A stretch of DNA of 64,000 nt, taken from assembly GCA_963662905.2 (NCBI GenBank), contig CAXXFD010000003.1, positions 1,612,001 to 1,676,000 on the forward strand. Reading direction: 5' to 3'. The translations under genes were made by a program, and so were the position numbers. Below are positions 52,722 to 60,716 of this stretch, one piece after another. The notes beneath the pieces are model-generated. The model did no database searches and was not told where the DNA came from. It worked only from the letters and a program-made list of their open reading frames with translations. This DNA is from G963662905 sp963662905 (GTDB lineage: Bacteria > Bacteroidota > Bacteroidia > Bacteroidales > WRLA01). Numbering within the stretch: position 1 is the first letter of the stretch; every line of letters starts with the position of its first letter.

Positions 52722-53489
52722 TTTGCGGTTTTGCTGGGCATCAACCTTTTTGCGCATAAACACTAGCAGGAAAGGCGAAAATGTAAATTCATCACGGATA
52801 TTTAGTTCGAGCGAACAGGCCAGCCGGCCCGCAAATCCTATAAGCGGCGACAGAAGAAGCATGAACAAATAAAAAACCGCTGAAGGCAGCAACAAAATTT
52901 GGTTCATCTTCATGAGACGGGAAGGGTAATATTTCAGATAACGCGACAACAAACTAAACCTCAAAGTTTTATACGATCCTAAACTCTGTATTTCCACGAC
53001 TTCAAAACCATGATTTTCGGCCAGTTTTGCCAGATGGTGCACACTATGCCGCATATAATCTTCGGAGCTCCAAAGCGGATAAATAAAATCCGTGCTGAGC
53101 AAAACGGGCGCTCCGGCTTTTAAAACACGCTTCATTTCTTGAAAAAAAGCCGCGGGATTTTCCAGTACCGATAAAACCTGAAAACACAGCAGCCCATCAT
53201 AGCTTTCATTTTCGAAAGGCAGACTTGATGCGTCATCAATCCAGAAATCCGTTCCTCCATCAGGCTCTAACTTATTGATTTGGTAATGCCGGCGGGTATT
53301 TGTTGCATGATATTCACCTACATTCCGGAAGAGCTTCCGGTAGGGCTGATCACCTGCACCTACATCAAGCACTTTGCCATTAAAATTTGGCGCAAAAGCT
53401 CTCAGGCGCCTGCGGAGGAAAAAAGCCGTTGGGTTCGGCAGGGTAAAATCGAGCCATTGCAATAGAAAGGATAATAATTTCGTTTTCAC
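52710..53489 (-). CDS. Class I SAM-dependent methyltransferase
   Basis: The 259-residue protein has the SAM-binding motif VLDVGAGDQPYRKLF (about residues 40-54), the acidic DASSLPF motif, and the LLCFQVLSVLENPAAFFQEM segment of class I methyltransferases (Methyltransf_11-like). A hydrophobic stretch of about 25 residues near 200-225 suggests membrane attachment. It overlaps the end of the formyltransferase-like gene by 12 bp on the opposite strand. A minus-strand TAAATTTG (53518-53525) could be its -7 element. It is probably a glycan or lipid methylase; the substrate is unknown. Confidence 0.85.
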   Translation of the reverse strand: MKTKLLSFLLQWLDFTLPNPTAFFLRRRLRAFAPNFNGKVLDVGAGDQPYRKLFRNVGEYHATNTRRHYQINKLEPDGGTDFWIDDASSLPFENESYDGLLCFQVLSVLENPAAFFQEMKRVLKAGAPVLLSTDFIYPLWSSEDYMRHSVHHLAKLAENHGFEVVEIQSLGSYKTLRFSLLSRYLKYYPSRLMKMNQILLLPSAVFYLFMLLLSPLIGFAGRLACSLELNIRDEFTFSPFLLVFMRKKVDAQQNRKSEV

Positions 53490-53556
53490 AGCCGGGCAAT
53501 ATTCGTTTATTAGGATGCAAATTTAACCTTTATCAAGGACAAATAGCTTTCTGTCC

Positions 53557-53564
53557 TATCTTTG
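53557..53564 (+). promoter_or_regulatory. Candidate -7 element of the flippase gene
   Basis: TATCTTTG matches TAnnTTTG, 12 nt before the ATG at 53576. The divergent methyltransferase has its own candidate element (TAAATTTG on the minus strand) at 53518-53525. Confidence 0.45.
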
Positions 53565-53575
53565 CAAGCAGGATT

Positions 53576-54853
53576 ATGTTAATAAGGAAAATCTTCAGCA
53601 CCGCGGCAGCACGTATCGTCAATGCTGCACTTAGCCTGCTCATACTGAGCATCAATGCCCGCGAACTCGGTGCGGAAGCCGTAGGTACGATTGGGCTGAT
53701 TGTTTTAGCCATAGCCATTATACAAAACATCAACAGCCTGACAGGAGGAGCGCCCGTGGTGTATTTCATCTCCCGCATTCCTGCCGCCAACATGATGATT
53801 ATCAGCTATATCTGGAGCATATGTTCGTCCATTGCCGGAAGTGGCATCCTGCTCCTTTTCCAATCAATTCCCGAAGGCTATTTTATTCAGGTCATGACCC
53901 TTTCGCTCATTCTTTCATTAGGGCAAATTCATCAGATGTGGCTGCTGGGCACTGAGCGGATTGCGCTATTCAATATCATTTCCGTGCTGCAGTTTGTGTT
54001 GACCATTGGCGCATTATGCTTCGAGATTTACATCATGAAATCTGCTTCGGTCGATTCCTACATACATGCGCTTTTTATTGCTTATTCGGCTGTATTCATT
54101 TTGGGATTCGCTGCAACAATAGCACAAAGGGGGAAAACACAGCTTAAGGAGCTTGGCAATAACCTTATTGAGATGCTGCGCTACGGATTTCTCATCCAAC
54201 TGGCGGCCATCTCCCAATTGCTCAACAACCGCCTATCCTATTTCATTATACGCAAATATTTGGGCTTAAATATTTTGGGGCATTTTGATGTAGGCATAAA
54301 AGTAAGTGAGGGCAGCCTGCTTCCGGCAAAAAGCATCAGCATGGTTCAATATGCCCGTATTTCTTCCACAAAAGATAAAACCTATGCTCGTGACCTGACC
54401 ATCAGTTTATTCAAATTAAGCCTGATTGTCGCCTTGCTCACTATTAGCCTGTTGATCTGCCTGCCGGACACTTTCTACGGCTGGGTTTTCGGCAAGGACT
54501 TTTCGCACATCCGCCGGTTGATGATTTATCTGGCTCCGGGCATCCTGGCCATGGCTTCCGGTATGATTTTTTCGCATTATTTCAGCGGAACCGGACGACC
54601 CGGTTTTAATACCGCTGCCTCAGCGATTGGTTTAATTGTGATTGCTATTGCAGGATTTTCGATGATCCCGCAAATGGGCATTGAAGGCGCTGCAATCGCA
54701 ACTTCCATTTCGTACATCTGCTCACTGATGTTCCAATGGCTCAGTTTTATCCGATTGGCAAAGCCGGATTATAAAAGTTTTTTGCCCAATTCGGATGATA
54801 TTCGGATGATCAAAGAATTTTGGCGTCAATTGCATAAAAATCCAAAATCATAG
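53576..54853 (+). CDS. Polysaccharide flippase (Wzx/MOP superfamily)
   Basis: The 425-residue protein has 12 or so hydrophobic helices and the polysaccharide-synthesis MATE-like layout. It starts with KIFSTAAARIVNAALSLLIL, later has the conserved FSGTGRPGFNTAASAIGLIV segment, and then the GIEGAAIATSISYI helix. It would flip lipid-linked oligosaccharide to the periplasm. It fits the surface glycan genes at 49867-53489. The 332-bp region that follows contains no gene. Confidence 0.85.
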   Translation: MLIRKIFSTAAARIVNAALSLLILSINARELGAEAVGTIGLIVLAIAIIQNINSLTGGAPVVYFISRIPAANMMIISYIWSICSSIAGSGILLLFQSIPEGYFIQVMTLSLILSLGQIHQMWLLGTERIALFNIISVLQFVLTIGALCFEIYIMKSASVDSYIHALFIAYSAVFILGFAATIAQRGKTQLKELGNNLIEMLRYGFLIQLAAISQLLNNRLSYFIIRKYLGLNILGHFDVGIKVSEGSLLPAKSISMVQYARISSTKDKTYARDLTISLFKLSLIVALLTISLLICLPDTFYGWVFGKDFSHIRRLMIYLAPGILAMASGMIFSHYFSGTGRPGFNTAASAIGLIVIAIAGFSMIPQMGIEGAAIATSISYICSLMFQWLSFIRLAKPDYKSFLPNSDDIRMIKEFWRQLHKNPKS

Positions 54854-55185
54854 TTGTTGATAAACTCACCAAAAATGTGGTTTATAGTATGCTGGATGTT
54901 GATAAGCCATTCAGTGAAAAACAGGCATTTTCAACATCTCTGTTGCTAAAATAAAATATTACCAACAAAATTATTACAAAATTAGTTTTTTATTTTCCGA
55001 TTTTACCATCGCACTTGGGCTGCAAAACTCCAAAACCGTTTTTAAAACATTGCTTAACCGAGTTAGATTTAGCTTATCACGAAAACAGGGTCATTCATCA
55101 CGAAAAACAGGCCTTTTATACAATAAGTCAAAAAAAACTTGCATCGAACAGATAAAGACTGTACTTTTGTAAAAAATCAAGTGAT
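54854..55185. other. 332-bp intergenic region with repeated CACGAAAAACAGG boxes
   Basis: It contains ATTCAGTGAAAAACAGG (54909-54925), TTATCACGAAAACAGGG (from 55074) and ATTCATCACGAAAAACAGG (from 55093), three forms of one motif. The last is part of the block shared with the 29.8 kb locus and leads into a promoter at 55139-55169. No reading frame of note is present. Confidence 0.5.
55093..55169 (+). promoter_or_regulatory. Conserved upstream block and promoter of the 67-residue protein gene
   Basis: The box ATTCATCACGAAAAACAGG, then ATACAATAAGTCAAAAAA, then TTG at 55139-55141, a 20-nt spacer, and TACTTTTG at 55162-55169, an exact TAnnTTTG. The same order occurs at 29769-29844. Confidence 0.6.
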
Positions 55186-55389
55186 ATGATCGGCTTATTT
55201 GGAAAAAAGAATCTAAAAGAAATCGGACTTCACGAAGTTCAAAAACACAAAGGGAAGAAACGGACTTACCAAAATTATTTAAAAGTAAATCCGGAAATGG
55301 CGGAAAAATATTTAGTATTTGTGGCTAAAAATCCGTCGGTATCGTACATAAAGTGGGATGCAAACAAAGAAGTTTTTGTTAACCAGTAG
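55186..55389 (+). CDS. Small protein of unknown function
   Basis: The 67-residue protein is rich in Lys and aromatic residues (GLHEVQKHKGKKRTYQNYL, then AEKYLVFVAKNPSVSYIKW). It has no signal peptide, membrane helix or known motif. It is probably real: it has a near-ideal promoter with the conserved upstream block and a hairpin terminator just past the stop. It stands alone between the flippase gene and the selD fusion. I do not recognise a family. Confidence 0.65.
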   Translation: MIGLFGKKNLKEIGLHEVQKHKGKKRTYQNYLKVNPEMAEKYLVFVAKNPSVSYIKWDANKEVFVNQ

Positions 55390-55416
55390 CAGATTAAACC
55401 ACTGATTAACAATAAT

Positions 55417-57636
55417 TTAGAGGGAATGGCAGAACATCTGACCTTTCCCTTTTTTTGTGACTTCAGCCAACTGGCAGGCAAAAACACCTTTCGCTTTTAA
55501 AGCCTCCATCAAAGCTGCCGATTCTGATTTAGGCACTCCAATCAGCAAGCCTCCACTGGTTTGCGCATCACAGAGCAAGTAACGTATATGTGCGGGCAAG
55601 GCATCATCAAAATGCAAACGTGTGCCCAGAAAAGCACGGTTATCTTTGGTTCCACCCGGAATCACACCGGCATTCGCCATTTCCACCGCCTTTTCCAAAA
55701 ACATTTCTTCTGAGGGATACACATCGGCATCCACTTTGGAAGCCAGCAACATCTCGCCCATATGTCCCAAAAGTCCAAAACCGGTGACATCGGTACAGGC
55801 ATGGACATTAAAATCAACGATTATTTCCGCGGCAGTTTTATTCAGGCTACTCATAAGTTTCGTTATGGTACGGATATCTTCCTCTTCCAGCAACCCCCTT
55901 TTTGCCGCCGTACTCAGCACACCGGTCCCAATAGGTTTGGTCAGCACCAGCACATCGCCAATTTTTAGTCCGCTGTTCCGGTAAATTTTATCCGGATGTA
56001 CGCTTCCTGTTACGCACATCCCGAATTTAGGCTCCGTATCATCAACGGTATGGCCGCCCAGAACACGGATTCCCGCTTCAGCAGCTTTATCGGAAGCTCC
56101 TTGCAAAATCTGCTCCAAAACAGAAAGTGGCAAACGGTTGGATGGGAAACCCACAATATTCAGCGCAAAAAGAGGTTTCGCACCCATTGCATAAATATCG
56201 CTGAGTGCATTGGCTGCTGCTACAGCCCCAAATTCATAGGGATCATCCACCACAGGCGTAAAAAAATCGAGGGTTTCGACCAAAGCCAGGTCATCCGTAA
56301 TCTGATAAACCGCGGCATCATCCGCTTCGGCGGCATCCACCAGCACACGCTTATCGTTGATCAAAGGAATTTGCACATTTTGTAAAACCTGCTCCAAAGC
56401 CTGTGGCCTCAATTTGCAGGCACAGCCCAGCCCATGGGTAAACTGGGTCAGGCGGATTTCTTCGCCACTTTCAACAATAATGGGATTTTCTCCCTCTTGT
56501 TCCGGAGCAAGTTTTTTCAGCTCCGACAGGATTTCTTTCGCTGCCTGACGAATATTATCTTCTGTGCTGCCCCGTCCGCTTGAAAAACGCAGGCTGCCCA
56601 TAGCAAAGTCAACAGGCACGTTCATGGCTTCCAGCACATGGCTCACATCCACACTTTCGGCATGACATGCTGCCCCGGCAGATGCGGCAACATTATTAAG
56701 AGCCGCAAGCAAAGTATTGGCTTCGATATTTCGGAAACTTAGATTGAGCGTATTGGGCAGGCGTTTTTCGGGATGTCCGTTTAGTTTTATTTCTACCGGA
56801 CTTCCCTTGAGCAAATCATGCAGCAAATCGCGCATTTGCTGATAATGAGCGGCATGTTTCTCCAAATCCCTTTTGGCAATACGGCTGGCCGCTCCCAAAC
56901 CGGTAATTTCCAAAACATTCTCAGTGCCTGCCCGGCGGTTTTGTTCATGATCGGCGCCATGCATCAGCTTTTCGAGCACAACAGAGCGGCGCACATAAAG
57001 CGCTCCAATCCCTTTTGGCGCATATAGTTTATGGCCGGCAACCGAAAGCAGATCCGCATTCATTGCCACGACATCCACAGGGATTTTTCCCAGCGATTGT
57101 GCGGCATCCACATGAAAAAGTATCCCTTTTTGGCGGGCAAAAGCACCAATTTCATCCACCGGTTGAATGCTTCCGGTTTCATTATTGGCGTGCATCACGG
57201 AGATTAAGACGGTGTCGGGACGTACAGCAGCAAACAACTTCTCTGCATCAACAATTCCGTATTCATTCACCGGGATAATGCTCAAACTATGTCCCTGCTT
57301 TTCGAGGAAGCGGCAAACTTCCAGCACCGCGGGATGCTCAATAGCCGTTGTGATGATATGGCCACCATGAGGAGCGCGTGCCATTGCTGCACCTTTGATT
57401 GCATAATTGTTGGATTCTGTTCCGCCGCTTGTAAAAATCACTTCATCTGCATGCGCATTGATAAGGCTTGCAATTTCACGGCGTGATTTTTCAACCGCTT
57501 TGCGTGCCTCCACACCAAAAGCATGCGTACTGGACGGGTTTCCAAAAAACTCTTCGAAAAAAGGGCGCATCGCGGCAGCCACTTCCACATCAATGGGCGT
57601 GGTGGCATTATAATCGAGATAAATAGGGTTGTTCAT
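55417..57636 (-). CDS. Cysteine desulfurase-selenide, water dikinase (NifS-SelD) fusion
   Basis: The 739-residue protein is two enzymes in one chain. Residues 1-375 form a class V PLP cysteine desulfurase: YLDYNATTP start, TSGGTESNN, PLP-binding Lys203 in AGHK, and catalytic Cys324 in GAACHAE. Residues of about 393-739 form SelD: the LTQFTHGLGCACK motif with Cys405, Cys407 and Lys408, then DDAAVY, DFFTPVVDDP, GGHTVDD and DVTGFGLLGH. The first domain can free selenium from selenocysteine and the second makes selenophosphate from it with ATP. No frame break separates the domains. parE ends 5 bp upstream on the same strand. selA, selB and selU are not in the window, so the final use of selenophosphate is unknown. 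Confidence 0.93.
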   Translation of the reverse strand: MNNPIYLDYNATTPIDVEVAAAMRPFFEEFFGNPSSTHAFGVEARKAVEKSRREIASLINAHADEVIFTSGGTESNNYAIKGAAMARAPHGGHIITTAIEHPAVLEVCRFLEKQGHSLSIIPVNEYGIVDAEKLFAAVRPDTVLISVMHANNETGSIQPVDEIGAFARQKGILFHVDAAQSLGKIPVDVVAMNADLLSVAGHKLYAPKGIGALYVRRSVVLEKLMHGADHEQNRRAGTENVLEITGLGAASRIAKRDLEKHAAHYQQMRDLLHDLLKGSPVEIKLNGHPEKRLPNTLNLSFRNIEANTLLAALNNVAASAGAACHAESVDVSHVLEAMNVPVDFAMGSLRFSSGRGSTEDNIRQAAKEILSELKKLAPEQEGENPIIVESGEEIRLTQFTHGLGCACKLRPQALEQVLQNVQIPLINDKRVLVDAAEADDAAVYQITDDLALVETLDFFTPVVDDPYEFGAVAAANALSDIYAMGAKPLFALNIVGFPSNRLPLSVLEQILQGASDKAAEAGIRVLGGHTVDDTEPKFGMCVTGSVHPDKIYRNSGLKIGDVLVLTKPIGTGVLSTAAKRGLLEEEDIRTITKLMSSLNKTAAEIIVDFNVHACTDVTGFGLLGHMGEMLLASKVDADVYPSEEMFLEKAVEMANAGVIPGGTKDNRAFLGTRLHFDDALPAHIRYLLCDAQTSGGLLIGVPKSESAALMEALKAKGVFACQLAEVTKKGKGQMFCHSL
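55422..55456 (+). terminator. Terminator of the small-protein gene, inside the selD 3' end
   Basis: GGGAA-GG-CAGA pairs with TCTG-CC-TTCCC with small bulges, followed by seven T residues. It lies in the last dozen codons of the convergent NifS-SelD gene. Confidence 0.6.
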
Positions 57637-57641
57637 TGGGC

Positions 57642-59492
57642 TCAGCCTGCTTTTTCCTGCACCACATCTTCTTCAATGCGCAGGTTATCAATAATAAAAG
57701 TCTGGCGTTCGGGCGTATTGGAGCCCATATAGAATTTCAGCAGTTCGGGTATGCTTTTATCCTTTTTAAGCAAGACCGGCTCAAGGCGCATTCCGCCACC
57801 AATGAAATTCTTAAATTCATCGGGGCTGATTTCGCCCAAACCCTTAAAACGCGTAATCTCCGGCTTGGCGCCCAATTGTTTTATGGCATCCACCCGTTCT
57901 TTATCCGTATAGCAATAGAAGGTCTTCTTTTTATTGCGCACCCTGAAAAGCGGTGTTTGCAAAATATAAATATGCCCACTGCGCACCAGGTCGGGATAAA
58001 ACTGCAGGAAAAATGTAAGCAAAAGCAAACGTATGTGCATGCCGTCCACATCGGCATCGGTAGCAATCACTACATAATTATAGCGCAGCTCTTCCAAACC
58101 TTCTTCCAGGTTCAATGCCGATTGCAGGAGGTTAAATTCTTCGTTTTGATAAACGATTTTCTTGCTTTTGCCATAACAGTTCAATGGCTTGCCGCGCAGG
58201 CTGAAAACTGCCTGGGTATTTACATCGCGCGATTTGGTAATGGAACCACTGGCCGAATCGCCCTCGGTTATAAAAAGTGTGGACTCCATGCGGCGTTCAT
58301 GGTTTGTATTGTAATGCACGCGGCAGTCGCGGAGCTTTTTATTGTGCAGGCTGGCTTTTTTAATGCTCTCTTTGGCCATTTTTTTGATGCCTGCCAGTTC
58401 CTTGCGTTCCCTTTCTGATTGCTGGATTTTCTTCTGCAGCAGTTCGGCAGTTTCCTGGTTTTTGTGCAGGTAATTATCAAGATGCCGTTTTACGATATCG
58501 TGGATATAATTCCGGATGGTCTGTCCTTCGGCTTCCATATGCGTAGAGCCCAGTTTGGTTTTTGTCTGTGATTCAAAAACCGGCTCCTGCACTTTGATGC
58601 TGATTGCCGCAACAATGGAAGTACGGATATCGGAAGTATCGTAATCCTTATTAAAAAACTCGCGGACTGTTTTTACGATGGCCTCGCGGAATGCCTGTTG
58701 GTGCGTTCCGCCCTGGGTGGTGTGCTGTCCGTTCACAAAGGAATAATAATCCTCGCCATAGTGCGATGAATCGTGTGTAAAAGCAAACTCAAAATCACCT
58801 TCACCGAGATGGATGATGGGGTAAATCGTATCCTCCCCCACTTCATTGCGCAGCAGGTCGCTCAAACCATTTTTGGCGTAAAAACGTTCGCCATTGAAAT
58901 AAATGGAAAGGCCATGGTTCAGGAAAGCATAATTCCAGAGCATGCGTTCGAGATGCTCCGGCAGATAATGATATTTTCCGAAGACTTCTTCATCGGGACG
59001 GAAAGTGATGATGGTACCGTTTTCCTCTGTCGTATTCTGTTCATCAAAATCGTTGGTAATTGCCCCTCTCTGATATTCGACAATTTTCGTGCGGCCATCG
59101 CGGATGGACTGTGCCCTGAAATATGAAGAAAGCGCATTGACCGCTTTGGTTCCTACACCATTGAGTCCAACGGCTTTTTTAAACACTTTGGAGTCGTATT
59201 TTGCACCCGTATTGATTTTGGAAACACAGTCGATCACTTTTCCCAGCGGGATGCCCCGGCCATAATCGCGGATTTTCACTACGCCATCGCCAACGGTCAC
59301 GTCAATTTTGCGGCCATTGCCCATCACAAATTCGTCGATGGAGTTATCGATCACCTCTTTTACCAGTACGTAAATCCCGTCATCGCGCGAAGTGCCATCG
59401 CCAAGCTTACCAATATACATACCCGGGCGCAGGCGGATATGCTCTTTCCACTCCAGCGACCGGACACTATCCTCATTATAACTTTCTGACAT
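57642..59492 (-). CDS. parE: DNA topoisomerase IV subunit B
   Basis: The 616-residue type IIA topoisomerase ATPase subunit has the GHKL domain (VIDNSIDEF, RGIPLGK, GLNGVGTKAVNALS), the transducer domain with QGGTHQQAF, and the TOPRIM domain with EGDSASG and the metal-binding DADVDG. The end matches LGEISPDEFKNF. ParE and GyrB are similar; the size and the lack of the Gram-negative GyrB insertion favour ParE. parC is not next to it, and the NifS-SelD fusion follows after 5 bp instead. A TATCTTTG -7 element lies at 59513-59520 on the minus strand. Confidence 0.92.
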   Translation of the reverse strand: MSESYNEDSVRSLEWKEHIRLRPGMYIGKLGDGTSRDDGIYVLVKEVIDNSIDEFVMGNGRKIDVTVGDGVVKIRDYGRGIPLGKVIDCVSKINTGAKYDSKVFKKAVGLNGVGTKAVNALSSYFRAQSIRDGRTKIVEYQRGAITNDFDEQNTTEENGTIITFRPDEEVFGKYHYLPEHLERMLWNYAFLNHGLSIYFNGERFYAKNGLSDLLRNEVGEDTIYPIIHLGEGDFEFAFTHDSSHYGEDYYSFVNGQHTTQGGTHQQAFREAIVKTVREFFNKDYDTSDIRTSIVAAISIKVQEPVFESQTKTKLGSTHMEAEGQTIRNYIHDIVKRHLDNYLHKNQETAELLQKKIQQSERERKELAGIKKMAKESIKKASLHNKKLRDCRVHYNTNHERRMESTLFITEGDSASGSITKSRDVNTQAVFSLRGKPLNCYGKSKKIVYQNEEFNLLQSALNLEEGLEELRYNYVVIATDADVDGMHIRLLLLTFFLQFYPDLVRSGHIYILQTPLFRVRNKKKTFYCYTDKERVDAIKQLGAKPEITRFKGLGEISPDEFKNFIGGGMRLEPVLLKKDKSIPELLKFYMGSNTPERQTFIIDNLRIEEDVVQEKAG

Positions 59493-59512
59493 AATTTGTT
59501 TGCTTTGGTGGG

Positions 59513-59520
59513 CAAAGATA
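59513..59520 (-). promoter_or_regulatory. Candidate -7 element of parE
   Basis: The minus strand reads TATCTTTG, an exact TAnnTTTG, 20 nt upstream of the parE ATG. The flavodoxin/ferredoxin gene on the other strand has its own element at 59595-59602. Confidence 0.5.
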
Positions 59521-59594
59521 AAACTCCCTTTCCGAAAAAAGGTACATTATTAATAAGACTTATTAAAAAGCCCAAAGAATTTTTCAACAATAAT

Positions 59595-59602
59595 TACCTT
59601 TG
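59595..59602 (+). promoter_or_regulatory. Candidate -7 element of the flavodoxin/ferredoxin gene
   Basis: TACCTTTG matches TAnnTTTG and lies 21 nt before the ATG at 59624. This placement argues against the TTG at 59600 as the start codon. Confidence 0.5.
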
Positions 59603-59623
59603 CCTAAGACCAAAATTCAAGTA

Positions 59624-60688
59624 ATGCCCAACAAAAAAATCCTGATTTTTTATTTTTCCGGAACAGGAAATGCACGCGAAGCAGCGCGATGGACGGCCCA
59701 TGAAGCCGAAAGTTCGGGATGGGAAGCACAATTATTCAATATTGAAAAGAAACCCGATACAGATAAAATACTCAATCAGTACCCGGGAGCCCTGATCGGC
59801 ATTTACGGGCCAACACATGGGTTTAATTTTCCGCCAATCCTTTTGAAATTCTTCCATTCACTGCCAAAAGGGAACAAACAAAATATATTCCTGCTCAATA
59901 CCCGTGCCGGCATGAAACTGGGAAAAGCTTTTCTGCCCGGTTTAAGCGGACTGGCGCATTATTATGCCTGGCTGGTTCTACGTCTAAAAGGTTTTCGCAT
60001 CATCGGCATGCAGCCTCTGGATATGCCCAGCAACTGGATATCATTGCACCCTGCACTCAAAAAACAGGTCGAACTTTCGATTGTACACCGTTGCGAAGGT
60101 ATTGTAAGGGCTTTTGCCCAAAAAATGATTCAAGGAAAAAACTCCTGTAAAGCGCTTTGGTCACTTCCATTGGACATCATGTTATGGCCGGTTGCCTTTT
60201 TGTATTTTATTGCCGGACGCTTTTTCCTGGCCAAAACTTTCATTAGCGACACCAGCTGTATCGATTGCAGATTATGCGTAAAAGAATGCCCAAGCGGAGC
60301 ACTGAAAATTATAAATGGCCGCCCCTTTTGGGGCATACATTGCGAAAGCTGTATGCGGTGCATGAACATTTGCCCGAAAAGAAGCATTCAAACATCGCTA
60401 ATAGGCCCGGCACTTGGACTGCTGCTTGGCTTTGGGGCAGCCAGTATTTTGAAAAATCAGGTCTTTTCAATAGAATGGAAATTCGCCGCCTGGCTACAAA
60501 ACCCTATAGTCAGCGAAAGTATTGGTTTTATTATTGACTGGGGATTATCTATTGGGTGTGTAACCATTATCTATTTTATCATACACCAGGCAATGGGAAT
60601 TAAAATAATTGGTAAAATATTACGATGGGGCAATTTCACAGTATGGAAATTCTGGAGGAGGTATCAGCCTGGCTTTCTCAATAAATAG
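59624..60688 (+). CDS. EFR1-like flavodoxin/ferredoxin membrane protein
   Basis: I start at the ATG at 59624, since the candidate promoter overlaps the earlier TTG. The 354-residue protein has an N-terminal flavodoxin-like domain (FYFSGTGNAREAARW, then GIYGPTHGFNFPP). Two 4Fe-4S motifs follow, CIDCRLCVKECP and CESCMRCMNICP, at about residues 217-228 and 244-255. A hydrophobic segment precedes the clusters, and two more lie in the C-terminal 90 residues. This resembles EFR1-family ferrodoxins with an added membrane part. It could pass electrons from FMN to Fe-S partners at the membrane; the partner is unknown. It is convergent with the antiporter gene and divergent from parE. Confidence 0.8.
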   Translation: MPNKKILIFYFSGTGNAREAARWTAHEAESSGWEAQLFNIEKKPDTDKILNQYPGALIGIYGPTHGFNFPPILLKFFHSLPKGNKQNIFLLNTRAGMKLGKAFLPGLSGLAHYYAWLVLRLKGFRIIGMQPLDMPSNWISLHPALKKQVELSIVHRCEGIVRAFAQKMIQGKNSCKALWSLPLDIMLWPVAFLYFIAGRFFLAKTFISDTSCIDCRLCVKECPSGALKIINGRPFWGIHCESCMRCMNICPKRSIQTSLIGPALGLLLGFGAASILKNQVFSIEWKFAAWLQNPIVSESIGFIIDWGLSIGCVTIIYFIIHQAMGIKIIGKILRWGNFTVWKFWRRYQPGFLNK

Positions 60689-60716
60689 TCCAGTACAACT
60701 CTAAAAATAATACATC

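Noticed and set aside
57636..58418. 260-codon plus-strand frame opposite parE
   Set aside because: It lies wholly within the well-supported parE and fusion genes on the other strand, and its composition is that of an antisense shadow.
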